A stretch of 64,000 nucleotides of DNA from Martinezella rhizogenes (GCF_000799715.1 NZ_JUHG01000013.1:186001-250000), one strand, 5' to 3'. Shown: positions 37,424 through 48,011, numbered from the stretch's first letter. The notes: a model not told the origin generated them from the sequence alone. Numbers and translations are program-made.

Positions 37424-38242
37424 TCATGCCTGATCAACGCTCGCCACTTCGTAGGTCCAGACCCGAAACGCTTTCAGCACATGCGGCCCGAAGGAATTGA
37501 TGAGCGGGATATCGGCGGCATCGCGGCCCCGCGCCACAACTATACGGCCAATCCGCGGCTTGTTGTTACGTGGATCGAACGTATACCAGACGCCGTCGAG
37601 GAAGACCTCCATCCACGCGCTGAAGTCCATCGGATCAACGACGGGAACACCGATGTCGCCGAGATGGCCGTTGACATAGCGGGTGGGGATATTGAGGCAA
37701 CGGCAGAGCGTGACAGCGAGATGCGCGTAGTCACGACAGACACCGACGCGCTCATGGAATGCTTCGAATGCCGTCCGCGTCGATCGGGCCTGCATGTAAT
37801 CGAAGCGAATATGGCCATGGACGAAATCGCAGATCGCCTGCACGCGTGCCCAGCCGGGTGTGATCGTGCCGAACGTATCCCAGGCAAACTGACTCAATCG
37901 ATCGGTTTCGCAATAGCGGCTTCCCATGAGATAGACGAGGCAATCATCCGGCAAATCTGAAACCGGGAGCTCCCTTGCGTCGGGTACGATCCTGTCCGTT
38001 TTGCCATCGTCCTCGATCGTGGCATCACCCCATATCGTCAGGTCGCCCGCCGGCGCAACAAGCCGCCGGCATCGGTTGCCAAAGAGATCGTGGTAAGTCG
38101 ATGTCGGAACATCTGGGGTGGTGAATACTGTTTCCGGAGATCTAATATCCGCAGCGCGGTCTTCGTGGACTGACAGCAGGCATACCAAGGCAGTCGGTTG
38201 CTGGCAGGTCAGGGTCATTTCGTAACCGTAGCGGATCAGCAT
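37424..38242 (-). CDS. Transglutaminase-like cysteine-protease-fold protein
   Basis: A 272-residue protein of the transglutaminase-like superfamily with an N-terminal beta domain and the core motif GVCRDYAHLAVTLCRCLNIPTR (Cys169). The usual second motif D-x-H-A-W is DFSAWMEVFLDGVW, with Ser208 where the catalytic His normally sits, and FDPRNN supplies the Asp. No signal peptide or membrane segment is seen. Single gene, convergent with the GntR gene upstream. The catalytic status is uncertain. Confidence 0.8.
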   Translation of the reverse strand: MLIRYGYEMTLTCQQPTALVCLLSVHEDRAADIRSPETVFTTPDVPTSTYHDLFGNRCRRLVAPAGDLTIWGDATIEDDGKTDRIVPDARELPVSDLPDDCLVYLMGSRYCETDRLSQFAWDTFGTITPGWARVQAICDFVHGHIRFDYMQARSTRTAFEAFHERVGVCRDYAHLAVTLCRCLNIPTRYVNGHLGDIGVPVVDPMDFSAWMEVFLDGVWYTFDPRNNKPRIGRIVVARGRDAADIPLINSFGPHVLKAFRVWTYEVASVDQA

Positions 38243-38326
38243 AAAGGGGTCTCCTGTGCAGCAAGGCTAATAGCCATGCGGACCTTCAGATTTCGGCGGC
38301 ACTTTTTCTTGTTTGGCTTTCTCGTT

Positions 38327-38644
38327 TCACGAGAGCCATGGTTTCGCTCCCTGACTATAACCGAACGTTTTCTCCATCAGAGTCGTTCCACCGCCTGACG
38401 AGGCGAGAACCGCTTCAAGCTGGTCTTCCGCCATCACTCGCTCATGAGGCTCATCGTCGTTGCGGATACGGTACTGAAGCGCAAAGCCTCTGAGCGGCAG
38501 CGTCGCTGTGATACGGTAGGTGCTCCTGAATTTTGGAGCGGCCGTACCGGGGGCTTTCTTTATCCAGACGACCTGTCCTATGGCAAAGATATGGGTGGCA
38601 GGATCGCGTCGGATAGGATGGCCACCAGTTTTTATATCGGTCAT
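38327..38644 (-). CDS. Conserved-looking small hypothetical protein
   Basis: A 105-residue soluble protein of unknown function. It opens with a short charged segment (MTDIKTGGHPIRRDPATHIF) followed by beta-rich IGQVVWIKK and TYRITATLPLRGFALQYRIRN, then DEPHERVMAEDQLE. The codon use matches the surroundings. Its start overlaps a 49-residue reading frame (38641-38790) by four bases. Confidence 0.6.
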   Translation of the reverse strand: MTDIKTGGHPIRRDPATHIFAIGQVVWIKKAPGTAAPKFRSTYRITATLPLRGFALQYRIRNDDEPHERVMAEDQLEAVLASSGGGTTLMEKTFGYSQGAKPWLS

Positions 38645-38790
38645 GATTGCTTGTGGTCCTTTTCGAGTGCGGTTTGGAGATCCGCTGGATTGATCGGCAG
38701 CATTTGCGGCCTTGAACCCGGCATGGCAATCGCCGGCAACAGGAATGGGAGCGAAAGACGAACGTTGGTTTGAGTAGTCCGGTTGATCAT
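38641..38790 (-). CDS. Possible 49-residue small protein
   Basis: A 49-codon frame beginning MINRTTQTNVRLSL and ending LEKDHKQS, whose TGA stop overlaps the ATG of the 105-residue protein by four bases. The upstream sequence has TTGAGAAC at suitable spacing. Translational coupling makes it plausible, but there is no recognised domain. Confidence 0.35.
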   Translation of the reverse strand: MINRTTQTNVRLSLPFLLPAIAMPGSRPQMLPINPADLQTALEKDHKQS

Positions 38791-39229
38791 GGCGCGGTTC
38801 TCAACGAGAACACGCCGATGCGCCTCCCTGCACTCTTCCCATCCGAACCGAGGCGTCCCCGAGCCTGCCGGTTCATCAGCGGTCAGCGCAAAGAATCATC
38901 AATCGTTCGAGCGGAGCAACGTGCGCATGAGAACGGCGCCATACGTTCGCCATCGGGAATTCGGTAATGCATGGCGGGGCATAGGCCTCAGACACCACGA
39001 AAGCCGGAGCGGCCAAAAAATATGCTCTATGTCTAGGCTCACATTGAGATTCGATCAAGGATTATTCGGGATTCATTGTGAATAAAAGCCGGAGACCCTC
39101 AGAAATTCTAAAATAAAACCGCAAAATCATGTTGGTTAAACTCGTGCATATCATCTAATTTACGCCAGACGATTGAGCAGAGTAACTGAATTATATTTTA
39201 CAATAATTTTGGCCGTAGCGTAATATTTC
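38791..39229. other. Gene-poor stretch upstream of groES
   Basis: The first 230 bases hold only short, unsupported frames. From about 39085 the sequence becomes AT-rich, as expected for the promoter of groESL. I did not find a clear RpoH or RpoD hexamer pair. Confidence 0.4.
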
Positions 39230-39256
39230 TTGGCACTCCTATCTATCGAGTGCCAC
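39230..39256. promoter_or_regulatory. CIRCE element (HrcA operator)
   Basis: TTGGCACTC, nine bases, GAGTGCCAC fits the CIRCE pattern TTAGCACTC-N9-GAGTGCTAA, with an 8-bp perfect core. It is 55 bases upstream of the groES start codon, the standard position, so this groESL copy is probably repressed by HrcA. Confidence 0.92.
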
Positions 39257-39311
39257 AAGTGCTATTTAAGAACATCAGCCGCCATATGCACCGGCTGCAG
39301 AAAGAACCCCT

Positions 39312-39629
39312 ATGAAATTCCGTCCACTCCACGATCGCGTCGTCATCCGGCGCGCGGAAGGCGATCTCAAATCCAAGGGCGGGATCATCATTCCAGACAC
39401 CGCCAAGGAAAAGCCGCAGGAAGGCGAAGTGATCGCCGTTGGTCCGGGCATGCGCGATGAAGACGGAGCATTGATCCCACTCGACGTCAAGATCGGCGAC
39501 ACGATCCTGTTCGGAAAATGGTCCGGGACCGAGATCAAGATCGATGGCGAGGAGCTCCTTATCATGAAGGAGGCCGACATTATGGGCATCGTCGGAAAGA
39601 CCGATGCAACTGCCCAAAAGGTCGCCTGA
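39312..39629 (+). CDS. groES: Co-chaperonin GroES
   Basis: A 105-residue co-chaperonin. Typical motifs are [15 protein letters not shown] at the N-terminus, the mobile loop [19 protein letters not shown], and [35 protein letters not shown]. It caps GroEL for protein folding. A GAAAGAACC segment precedes the ATG. The CIRCE element upstream and groEL 48 bases downstream make a standard groESL operon. Confidence 0.97.
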   Translation: MKFRPLHDRVVIRRAEGDLKSKGGIIIPDTAKEKPQEGEVIAVGPGMRDEDGALIPLDVKIGDTILFGKWSGTEIKIDGEELLIMKEADIMGIVGKTDATAQKVA

Positions 39630-41312
<1,683 letters not shown>

Positions 41313-41386
41313 CACCAGCGTCTGTACCGCTCGGCCAGTCTGGCCGGCGACGGAACTCGAACAACCCCTAGACAAGGAAAATTGCC

Positions 41387-41770
41387 ATGGCCATGCAAAG
41401 CGCATCGATCGCGCAGCGTTTCGAAAGCTACCAGCCATCCAAGACGCTGCTCGTATGGGCCTGCATCGCCACGGCGGTCGTCACCATGATCGTCGGCTTC
41501 AGCTGGGGCGGCTGGGTGACGGGCGGCACGTCGCGCACTGCGGCGGCGACAGCCGGCGTCGTTGCGCGCGGGGAACTGGCATCCGCCATATGTGTCCAGC
41601 GTTTCAACGCCGCGCCGGATGCGACCGCGAAGCTCATCGAGTTCAAGGCCATTCCCGACAACTACAAGAAGCGCCAATTCGTCGACGCCGGCGGTTGGGC
41701 GATGATGCCTGGCCAGACCACGTCGGACAGCCGCAACGTCGAGGGCTGCGCCACCGCGCTCGCCATGTAA
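41387..41770 (+). CDS. Single-span membrane hypothetical protein
   Basis: A 127-residue protein with one clear membrane segment near residues 20-42 (LLVWACIATAVVTMIVGFSW), followed by GGWVTGGTSRTAAATAGVVARGEL and a soluble domain with two Cys (SAICVQRF, VEGCATAL). It has a good ribosome binding site (AAGGAAAATTGCC). It follows groEL by 74 bases and precedes an intrinsic terminator, so it may be part of the groESL transcript. Function unknown. Confidence 0.75.
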   Translation: MAMQSASIAQRFESYQPSKTLLVWACIATAVVTMIVGFSWGGWVTGGTSRTAAATAGVVARGELASAICVQRFNAAPDATAKLIEFKAIPDNYKKRQFVDAGGWAMMPGQTTSDSRNVEGCATALAM

Positions 41771-41784
41771 GACGTCCTTCTGAA

Positions 41785-41813
41785 GCGCCCCGACCTTGCG
41801 CGGGGCGTTTTCT
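41785..41813 (+). terminator. Intrinsic terminator
   Basis: CGCCCCG (41786-41792), a short loop, CGGGGCG (41801-41807), then TTTTCTC form a strong GC hairpin with a T-run, 15 bases after the stop of the 127-residue gene. Confidence 0.85.
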
Positions 41814-41839
41814 CAATCTGTCAGATCAGGAGAATGACA

Positions 41840-42007
41840 ATGATCCGTTTCGAGAAAAAGGCCGACCCGAAGCCCTTGCCGAAGGATGTCGAAAACAAGA
41901 GCGCCGAGAAAACTCGCGAGACAGCGATCGAAGAGCCCAAAAAGTCCGGCAAGGACGGCGTGCAGTCTCGCGCATGGCAGCCGACTGACGACAACCGCCT
42001 TCTCTGA
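41840..42007 (+). CDS. Small charged hypothetical protein
   Basis: A 55-residue reading frame beginning MIRFEKKADPKPLPKDVENK and ending QPTDDNRLL, rich in Lys, Glu and Pro, with AGGAGA eight bases before the ATG. It lacks hydrophobic segments and may be disordered. It lies just after the terminator, so it has its own start of transcription or comes from read-through. Confidence 0.6.
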   Translation: MIRFEKKADPKPLPKDVENKSAEKTRETAIEEPKKSGKDGVQSRAWQPTDDNRLL

Positions 42008-42461
42008 CAGCATCTTTCGGAAGCTCGTTCGCTTTTGTAAGATCTCTGGATCGGCGGATAAACCCGCCCTTTATAGTCCTGATCACGCGGCGGCGATGTG
42101 TCGGCGCCGCTGGGACACCTCGCCGATCGCCACCATCTGTTGCGAACAAGGCCGTCCTATAGCTGCCAAGTACTGAAGCCCCAATGTGGATCGGAGTACT
42201 GGTCACGCTGCTGTTATCACCTGCGCTGATGGAGAAAACCAAGGTGATAAGGAGGCGGCCTTGAAGAAGTTTGAGAATGTCCAGCGTTCACCGCGAGAGC
42301 GAGACGCCGCCGGCTTGAGATACAAAAAAATACGCTCAGCCTGCGTTGGTCAGCCGAAGGACAACATAAGCAATATTGTCAATAAAATATTCGACGCTAT
42401 GACTATAATGCGAGGCTTCGGTAAGGGGGGCGCTTGGGAGTTAGTTTTGGCGGAGAATTAG
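42008..42461. other. Intergenic region upstream of the TetR gene
   Basis: A 454-base stretch with no convincing gene. A 91-codon frame at 42186-42461 lacks a recognisable domain and ribosome binding site. The last 100 bases are AT-rich and probably carry the TetR promoter, but I could not define a clear operator. Confidence 0.4.
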
Positions 42462-43094
42462 ATGAGACGCACGAAGGAGGAAGCGGCGGAAACGCGGCGT
42501 ATAATATTGCATTCAGCGGAGACGTTGTTTCTCGACAACGGATATGAAAATGTCACGCTGGAAGAAATAGCCGTCGCCGCTGGCGTCACACGCGGAGCAG
42601 TTCACTGGCATTTCAAAAATAAGCAGGGCCTTTTGCTTGCGATCCGCGATGAAGCACGTCGGCCATTCCGGGAGCTTGCGGAGCAGATATCGCAAGAGCA
42701 TCCCCCCAATCCGCTTGAACTGGTCTTCGACACGATTTCGACAATTTTCGCAGAGCTTCAACAGGATCCACGCAAACGCGGGATGCTGAAGGTCATCATG
42801 TATCTCGACATGTCGTTCGCTGACTGTGACAGCGGCACCTCTTTCCGGCATGAAATGCAGGAGCATTTTGCGAGGATATTCTGTTCCATGAGCGCGACCG
42901 GCGCTTTGCCCTGTCCATGGACGCCGGAGACAGCTGCATCCACATTGACTGCCGCAATTGGCGGACTGGTGGACGAATGGGCTCTCGACAAAGGCGACTT
43001 TAACTTGGCCCCTTGCGGACAAGCCCTTATCAAAATGATCCTGACCGCCTGGTTCCCGAAACAAGTACTACGGAACATGGCGGCGGCGATGTGA
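42462..43094 (+). CDS. TetR-family regulator (AcrR/TtgR type)
   Basis: A 210-residue regulator with the N-terminal TetR HTH (ILHSAETLFLDNGYENVTLEEIA; VTRGAVHWHFKNKQGL, residues 15-60) and a C-terminal ligand domain. The HTH is typical of AcrR-like repressors of multidrug efflux operons. No efflux genes are adjacent in the window, so its target is unknown. Confidence 0.88.
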   Translation: MRRTKEEAAETRRIILHSAETLFLDNGYENVTLEEIAVAAGVTRGAVHWHFKNKQGLLLAIRDEARRPFRELAEQISQEHPPNPLELVFDTISTIFAELQQDPRKRGMLKVIMYLDMSFADCDSGTSFRHEMQEHFARIFCSMSATGALPCPWTPETAASTLTAAIGGLVDEWALDKGDFNLAPCGQALIKMILTAWFPKQVLRNMAAAM

Positions 43095-43202
43095 GCTCAA
43101 ACAAGCTAATCGAGATCATAAACGATCCGCTGTGACATCGATTTATCGAGCGGCTGAACTCGCTTTCATGCCGCGATCAGGCAAACTCGCTGAATTAAAT
43201 GA

Positions 43203-43240
43203 AAAGGATCCGGTAGGGAAAACCGGATCCTTTCCTCTTT
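43203..43240. terminator. Bidirectional intrinsic terminator
   Basis: AAAGGATCCGGT (43203-43214), a 7-base loop, ACCGGATCCTTT (43222-43233) is a perfect 12-bp stem. It is followed by T-rich CCTCTTT on the plus strand and by TTTTC on the minus strand, so it can stop transcription from both the TetR gene and the porin gene. Confidence 0.8.
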
Positions 43241-43265
43241 GATCGGAGGTCAACCGATCAATGTA

Positions 43266-43322
43266 AGAAGCCTGGCGGATTGGAAACGACAGGCTTCTCT
43301 TATCCGGCACGGGGCCGGATAA
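43266..43322 (-). other. Two stem-loops downstream of the porin gene
   Basis: AGAAGCCTG (43266-43274) pairs with CAGGCTTCT (43290-43298), and TTATCCGGC (43300-43308) pairs with GCCGGATAA (43314-43322). Both are 9-bp perfect stems in the 3' region of the porin message, before the terminator at 43203. Neither has a T-run, so RNA stabilisation is more likely than termination. Confidence 0.5.
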
Positions 43323-43328
43323 TTTGGA

Positions 43329-44423
43329 TTAGAAGCTGCGCTGGAAGCGCAGGATACCGGCCCACTGGTCATCGTTGACCGAGTCGAAGTTGGTGTAGGA
43401 TACTTCCGGCTCGATTAGGAGGTTCTTAACCGGGTTCCACTTGACGTTCGTGGTTGCGGCAAAGATCTTCGAGTCGGTGTAGGCGAGCTGCAGGTTCCAC
43501 TTCAGCTTGTCGTTGAACGGAACGCCAACGCCACCCCAAACGGCCCAGTCACCCCAGCCGCACTTCGACTCGTCATTAACCGGGCAAGCAGAGCGATCGA
43601 GGTTGGTGCCGGCATACTTGTTCAGCTTGTCGCCGTCCGTGTTCCAGCCACCCATCAAGAAGGCCGAGAACGTGCCGAAGTCGGCGTCGACGCGAGCCTT
43701 GACAGCACCTTCTTCGACGATGGAGTCATAACCGCCGACGACCTTGAAGGACCATGCACCGGTCTTGTAGCCAATACCGGCAACAGCGTCCGGAGCATAA
43801 TGGTTGGACTTGTCATCCACCCACCAGCTCGCGCCATAGGAGGAGGAGTCCGAGCCGCTGGAATTGCTGTCTTCCACCGAGACCACAGCCGTGAAGCCGT
43901 TGCCGGCGTCGTAGTTGTAGGTCAGCTGGTTGAGTTCGTACGGGCCGTCATAGATCACGTCGTCGTTGATGACGTCGCCGGCATAGTCAGTAAACGAGAT
44001 GTATTGGGAGTCCGCCTTACCGACGAGGAAACCGCCGAGGCTGATATTGGCGAACAGCAGCTTCGTGCTGGTCGAATTGCCTTCTTCCCAGTCCCAACGG
44101 AAGACAGAATTGGTCTTCAGCGGGCCGTATTCGGTGTCGGTGGCCGTGTCGAGGCTCAATTCAGCGCGAGTATGCCACAGCGTGCCAGTGCGGTTCTTCG
44201 GGTTGTAAGCGTCGTACCACTTGCCTTCGGTACGGACCATGCCGCCGATCTTAAGGCAGGTTTCGGTGCCCGGAATGAAGAAGTAGCCAGCGCCGTATGC
44301 GTCGCAGATGCGAACGTATTCGAGGGGCTCCGGCTCAGCAGCGACGATAGCGTCGGCTGCATGAGCACCCGAAACTGCAGCAAGCGAAGCAGCAGAGCTG
44401 ATCAGAAGACTTTTCAAATTCAT
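43329..44423 (-). CDS. Outer-membrane porin (alphaproteobacterial Omp2b/RopA family)
   Basis: A 364-residue porin. A Sec signal peptide ends about residue 22 (VSGAHA), followed by the family marker PLEYVRICDAYGAGYFFIPGTETCLKIGG (two Cys) and a beta-barrel ending in a terminal Phe (GILRFQRSF), the outer-membrane assembly signal. It is a monocistronic gene with a 3' terminator. Its promoter region (44424 onward) is AT-rich. Confidence 0.95.
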   Translation of the reverse strand: MNLKSLLISSAASLAAVSGAHAADAIVAAEPEPLEYVRICDAYGAGYFFIPGTETCLKIGGMVRTEGKWYDAYNPKNRTGTLWHTRAELSLDTATDTEYGPLKTNSVFRWDWEEGNSTSTKLLFANISLGGFLVGKADSQYISFTDYAGDVINDDVIYDGPYELNQLTYNYDAGNGFTAVVSVEDSNSSGSDSSSYGASWWVDDKSNHYAPDAVAGIGYKTGAWSFKVVGGYDSIVEEGAVKARVDADFGTFSAFLMGGWNTDGDKLNKYAGTNLDRSACPVNDESKCGWGDWAVWGGVGVPFNDKLKWNLQLAYTDSKIFAATTNVKWNPVKNLLIEPEVSYTNFDSVNDDQWAGILRFQRSF

Positions 44424-45032
44424 AGTAAACTCCTGGTTGTATTATGCATTTCAAACATTTCCACGAGCACGAAACTGCATTCGCCGCTTACGAAAAGCGA
44501 CGCCATGTAAATGCGATCGAATAAGTCCCCGATACGCTCCCCAGTGCCGGAGCCAGGCCCATCGGGCCTTCCCCATTCCCTCGTGGTAACAGCCTTGAAA
44601 TGCCCCTACCGATCCGGCCGAATGTTCGACCGCGAGACAGATTATGTCCTAACTATGATTTACAAACGGACGGTATGTTTGTCAATTATATGAAGCCTAC
44701 TTTACTATCTACCTGTGTTGCCGTTGCCAAAATGCAACTATCAGCATCGCCATCGGCGCCGGCACTACCAATAACCAACGGGAATTTGACCTGCCCGGAC
44801 CAGTGCGCGGCGGTTCTCCAGCTGGCATGCCGCCCTGAGAATCGGAAAAGATGATCGCTACGGCGCTCTATTTGATCGGAAATTGTCTCGATTCCACGCC
44901 GGACCCGACTCAGCCTGTCTCGATGAGGGTCTTTCATCCGCATTCGATACAGGCCTTAAGATATCAGAGTCCCGCATTTGAGAAGCAGCCCGGGGGGCAT
45001 CCCGTTTGCTCATTCCACTCGACGAGAGGTAT
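44424..45032. other. Intergenic stretch with no recognised gene
   Basis: Between the porin start and the folD stop I see short frames only, none with a ribosome binding site and domain. The first 80 bases are AT-rich and should contain the porin promoter. A short hairpin GGCCC-ATC-GGGCC occurs near 44556. No tRNA shape was found. Confidence 0.4.
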
Positions 45033-45956
45033 TCAGAATTTCGGCGCGCTTTTCCCCGCTGCCCGATGAGCGGCAATGACGGTATTGGCCATCAGCATGG
45101 CGATGGTCAGCGGCCCGACACCACCGGGAACCGGCGTGATCACGGCGGCAACGTCGGATGCCTCGGCAAAGGCGACATCGCCGACCAGACGGCTCTTGCC
45201 CTCGCCGCGCTCAGGGGCGGCAATCCGGTTGATCCCGACATCGATCACCGTCGCACCAGGCTTGATCCAGTCCGCCTTGACCATCTCAGGACGGCCGACA
45301 GCCGCCACCAGAATATCGGCGGTGCGAGCAACCGTGGCCAAGTCCTTGGTGCGGGAGTGTGCCGTCGTCACCGTCGCATTGGCGTTGAGCAGCAATTGCG
45401 CCATCGGCTTGCCGAACAGGTTGGAGCGGCCGATGACGACGGCGGTCAGCCCCGACAGGTCCTCGCCGTGCACGCGGCGCACCAGAAGCATCGCCCCGGC
45501 CGGGGTGCAGGAGATCAGGCCGGTTGCGAGGTCACCCGTGGCAAGCTTGCCGGCATTGACCACATGCAGCCCATCGACATCCTTCTCCGGCCGGATCGAC
45601 TGGATGATCGGCTCCGCGTTCAGATGCTTGGGCAGCGGCAGCTGCACCAGGATGCCGTGGATGGACGGGTCTTCATTCAGCGATTGCACCAGACCTGCCA
45701 ACTCTTCTTGCGTCGTCTCGGCCGGCAGCGTGTGCTGGACGGACGTGAAGCCGCACTCCTTGGCCATCCTGCTCTTCGAGCTCACATAGCTGTGGCTGGC
45801 CGGATCGTCGCCGACGATCACCACCGCAAGACCGGCCTTCGTTCCGGTATCTCTTTCCAGAGCGGACGTCGCCGTCTTCACCGCCTCGATCACCGAAGCC
45901 GCCACCTGCTTGCCGTCGATCACGGTTGCCGTAGTCATCGCAGTCGCCGCCGTCAT
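45033..45956 (-). CDS. folD: Methylenetetrahydrofolate dehydrogenase/cyclohydrolase
   Basis: A 307-residue bifunctional FolD that interconverts 5,10-methylene-, methenyl- and 10-formyl-tetrahydrofolate with NADP. Motifs: [15 protein letters not shown] with the catalytic Lys near residue 61, [11 protein letters not shown] near residue 105, [27 protein letters not shown] near residue 170, and [14 protein letters not shown] near the C-terminus. It starts three bases after the purU stop on the minus strand, giving a one-carbon operon. Confidence 0.96.
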   Translation of the reverse strand: MTAATAMTTATVIDGKQVAASVIEAVKTATSALERDTGTKAGLAVVIVGDDPASHSYVSSKSRMAKECGFTSVQHTLPAETTQEELAGLVQSLNEDPSIHGILVQLPLPKHLNAEPIIQSIRPEKDVDGLHVVNAGKLATGDLATGLISCTPAGAMLLVRRVHGEDLSGLTAVVIGRSNLFGKPMAQLLLNANATVTTAHSRTKDLATVARTADILVAAVGRPEMVKADWIKPGATVIDVGINRIAAPERGEGKSRLVGDVAFAEASDVAAVITPVPGGVGPLTIAMLMANTVIAAHRAAGKSAPKF

Positions 45957-45959
45957 CGC

Positions 45960-46844
45960 TCAGCCCATCCTCTCGGAAGCATAACTCCCCGGGCTTGCCG
46001 GGAAGACGATGGTGCGGTTGCCGTTGAGGAAGGTGCGGTAGTGGATATGCGCATGGATGGCGCGGGCGAGAACCTGGCTTTCCACATCCCGGCCGATCGA
46101 CACATAATCGTCGGCCGATTGCGCATGGGTGATGCGCGCCGTGTCCTGCTCGATGATCGGACCTTCGTCCAGATCCGCCGTCACATAATGCGCCGTCGCC
46201 CCGATCAGTTTTACCCCACGCTCATAGGCCTGCTTGTAGGGGTTGGCGCCCTTGAAGCTCGGCAGGAAGGAATGGTGGATGTTGATGATCCGGCCCGACA
46301 TCTTTTGGCACATCGAATCCGACAGGATCTGCATATAGCGGGCCAGCACGATCAGTTCCGTGCCGGTCTGCTCGACCACATCCATGATCCGCGCTTCCGC
46401 CTGCGGCTTGTTGGCCTTGGTCACCGGAATATGGTGGAAGGGGATGTCATGATTGACCACCACCTTCTGGTATTCGAAATGGTTGGAGACGACGCCGACG
46501 ATGTCGATCGGCAGTGCGCCGATCTTCCAGCGGTAGAGCAGGTCATTCAGACAATGGCCGAAGCGCGACACCATCAGCAGCACCTTCATGCGCTTCTGGG
46601 TGTCGTGGATCTCGGCCTCCATCTCGAACTTGCCTGCAATCGGCTTGAAGCCCTCGACCAGCGCCTCCTGGCCGACGCCCTCTTCGGACACAAAACTGAC
46701 GCGCATGAAGAACTTGCCGGTATCGAGATCGTCGAACTGGCTGGAGTCGACGATGTTGCAGCCCTGGTCGGCCAGATAATTGGCAATCGCCGCAACTATC
46801 CCCCGCGTCGAGCGGCAGGAAACGGTGAGTACATAATGTGTCAT
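45960..46844 (-). CDS. purU: Formyltetrahydrofolate deformylase
   Basis: A 294-residue PurU. An N-terminal ACT domain (VLTVSCRSTRGIVAAIANYL, residues 5-25 onward) is followed by the formyltransferase domain with the active-site motif INIHHSFLPSFKGANPY (near residue 210) and HYVTADLDEGPIIEQD. It hydrolyses 10-formyl-THF to formate and THF. It sits between a PanB-like gene (59 bases upstream) and folD (3 bases downstream). Confidence 0.96.
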   Translation of the reverse strand: MTHYVLTVSCRSTRGIVAAIANYLADQGCNIVDSSQFDDLDTGKFFMRVSFVSEEGVGQEALVEGFKPIAGKFEMEAEIHDTQKRMKVLLMVSRFGHCLNDLLYRWKIGALPIDIVGVVSNHFEYQKVVVNHDIPFHHIPVTKANKPQAEARIMDVVEQTGTELIVLARYMQILSDSMCQKMSGRIINIHHSFLPSFKGANPYKQAYERGVKLIGATAHYVTADLDEGPIIEQDTARITHAQSADDYVSIGRDVESQVLARAIHAHIHYRTFLNGNRTIVFPASPGSYASERMG

Positions 46845-46903
46845 GCTATTCTCATCTGCTCGAAAATCATGGACATGTTGTGAAAGTTTGTCAGACAGAG
46901 TCG

Positions 46904-47710
46904 CTATCGGCCACCATCGGTCAGAAGCCGCAGAAAAGCCTGTAGTTCCTCGTCCTCGATCGAGACGAAGTGTTGTCTTTCCGGATAGGCGCCTGAGCGG
47001 ACATCCGCTGCAAACTCCGTGAAAGCGGCGATACGTTCGCGTTGCAGTCGTTCATATTCGACGGCAAAGTTGCGATATATTTTCGCGTGGCGCGGATAGT
47101 GGCCACCATGACTGCCGAGCACGTCATCGGCAAAAAGATACTGGGCATCGCAACCGCTTCCCGCCCCCATCGAGATCATCAGCATCGATGTATTCCGGCT
47201 GATGGCTTCGGCAACACCACCCGGCACCACCTCGATCTCGACGGCGAAGGCGCCGGCCTCTTCCAGCGCCTTGGTCTGCCGCCAAACCTCAAGGGCGCTC
47301 GCCGCCGTCTTGCCGACGGCGCGAAAACCGCCCGTCCAGGTCGCCTTGGATGGAATAAGGCCGACATGGCCGCAGACTGGAATGCCCTCCTCGCGCATTC
47401 GCCTAATCGTCGACACACCGGCTGCGCAATAGACCGCATCCCCGCCTGCCTTCAGCGCCTTGAAGGCTTCGCGCATATACTCTTCCGCCGAGACATAATC
47501 GCCATACTCAAGACCGGGAATGGCGAAGCAGGTGGGAGCGGCCTCACGAAAAGCCGGGCCTAGCAGCGCTGGCGGCACGGAAACGATATCGATGCCCGCC
47601 TTCTCAGCCGCCTCGGCTTCCTCCAGAGAGGTGACACGCAACATGGTGAGCTGCCTGCTACCTTTCATCGCCAGGAGATCGGCAACCGTTGCACGACTAT
47701 GTTTTTTCAT
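46904..47710 (-). CDS. PanB-like (ketopantoate hydroxymethyltransferase family) protein
   Basis: A 268-residue TIM-barrel protein of the KPHMT family. The later half is clearly PanB-like: GIPVCGHVGLIPSKATWTGG, EAGAFAVEIEVVPGGVAEAI, ISMGAGSGCDAQYLFADDVLG. The usual Mg-binding Asp in VGDS is replaced (here IVSVPPALLG), the second Asp (ADLPF) is lost (CFAIPGLEYG), and the K-x-E-G-G segment is YCAAGV. The catalytic-base Glu of the EVVP segment is retained. It therefore probably is not a normal pantothenate enzyme. The start ATG at 47710 follows AGAGGAAA. It heads the purU-folD operon. Confidence 0.8.
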   Translation of the reverse strand: MKKHSRATVADLLAMKGSRQLTMLRVTSLEEAEAAEKAGIDIVSVPPALLGPAFREAAPTCFAIPGLEYGDYVSAEEYMREAFKALKAGGDAVYCAAGVSTIRRMREEGIPVCGHVGLIPSKATWTGGFRAVGKTAASALEVWRQTKALEEAGAFAVEIEVVPGGVAEAISRNTSMLMISMGAGSGCDAQYLFADDVLGSHGGHYPRHAKIYRNFAVEYERLQRERIAAFTEFAADVRSGAYPERQHFVSIEDEELQAFLRLLTDGGR

Positions 47711-48011
47711 GGAACTTTCCTCTGAAAGAGATGGAATCATTCATGCGGCGGGAGCCGATTGCGTTTCCCGCGATGTATGCAAAGGGGGCTAGACACAACC
47801 GCCCTTCCTCATCTCGATCATCCCTACCTCTTGACGGGAAGGATAGGCCGGGTTTTCGCCGGCCTCAATGCATGCTTGATGGAATCTATCAAAACATATC
47901 AAATTCTTATGTCATTGATGATGGGATACATCATCAGCCATGCGAGCCGCACAGATATTCCACTGTCGTGGACTTATCCGGCGCACGAGTTAAAGCAACG
48001 CTTGGACTTCG
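47711..48011. other. Promoter region of the one-carbon operon
   Basis: A 301-base gap between the PanB-like start and the maiA stop. A 21-base perfect palindrome lies at 47916-47936. Other readings of this stretch are short and overlap the maiA 3' end without support. Confidence 0.45.
47916..47936. promoter_or_regulatory. Palindrome upstream of the PanB-like gene
   Basis: TGATGATG, GGATA, CATCATCA is a perfect 8-bp inverted repeat about 206 bases upstream of the PanB-like start. It is a candidate operator for the one-carbon operon or a maiA-side terminator stem, though no T-run follows. Confidence 0.4.

Noticed and set aside
42186..42461. A 91-codon frame upstream of the TetR gene
   Set aside because: No ribosome binding site, no domain and no bias; more likely promoter sequence.
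44686..44943. An 85-codon minus-strand frame between the porin and folD
   Set aside because: No start signal or recognisable domain; composition unlike coding sequence.
45006..46883. A 625-codon open frame on the plus strand
   Set aside because: It is antisense across folD and purU, whose motifs are clear. High-GC coding DNA often leaves the opposite frame open. No ribosome binding site or domain.
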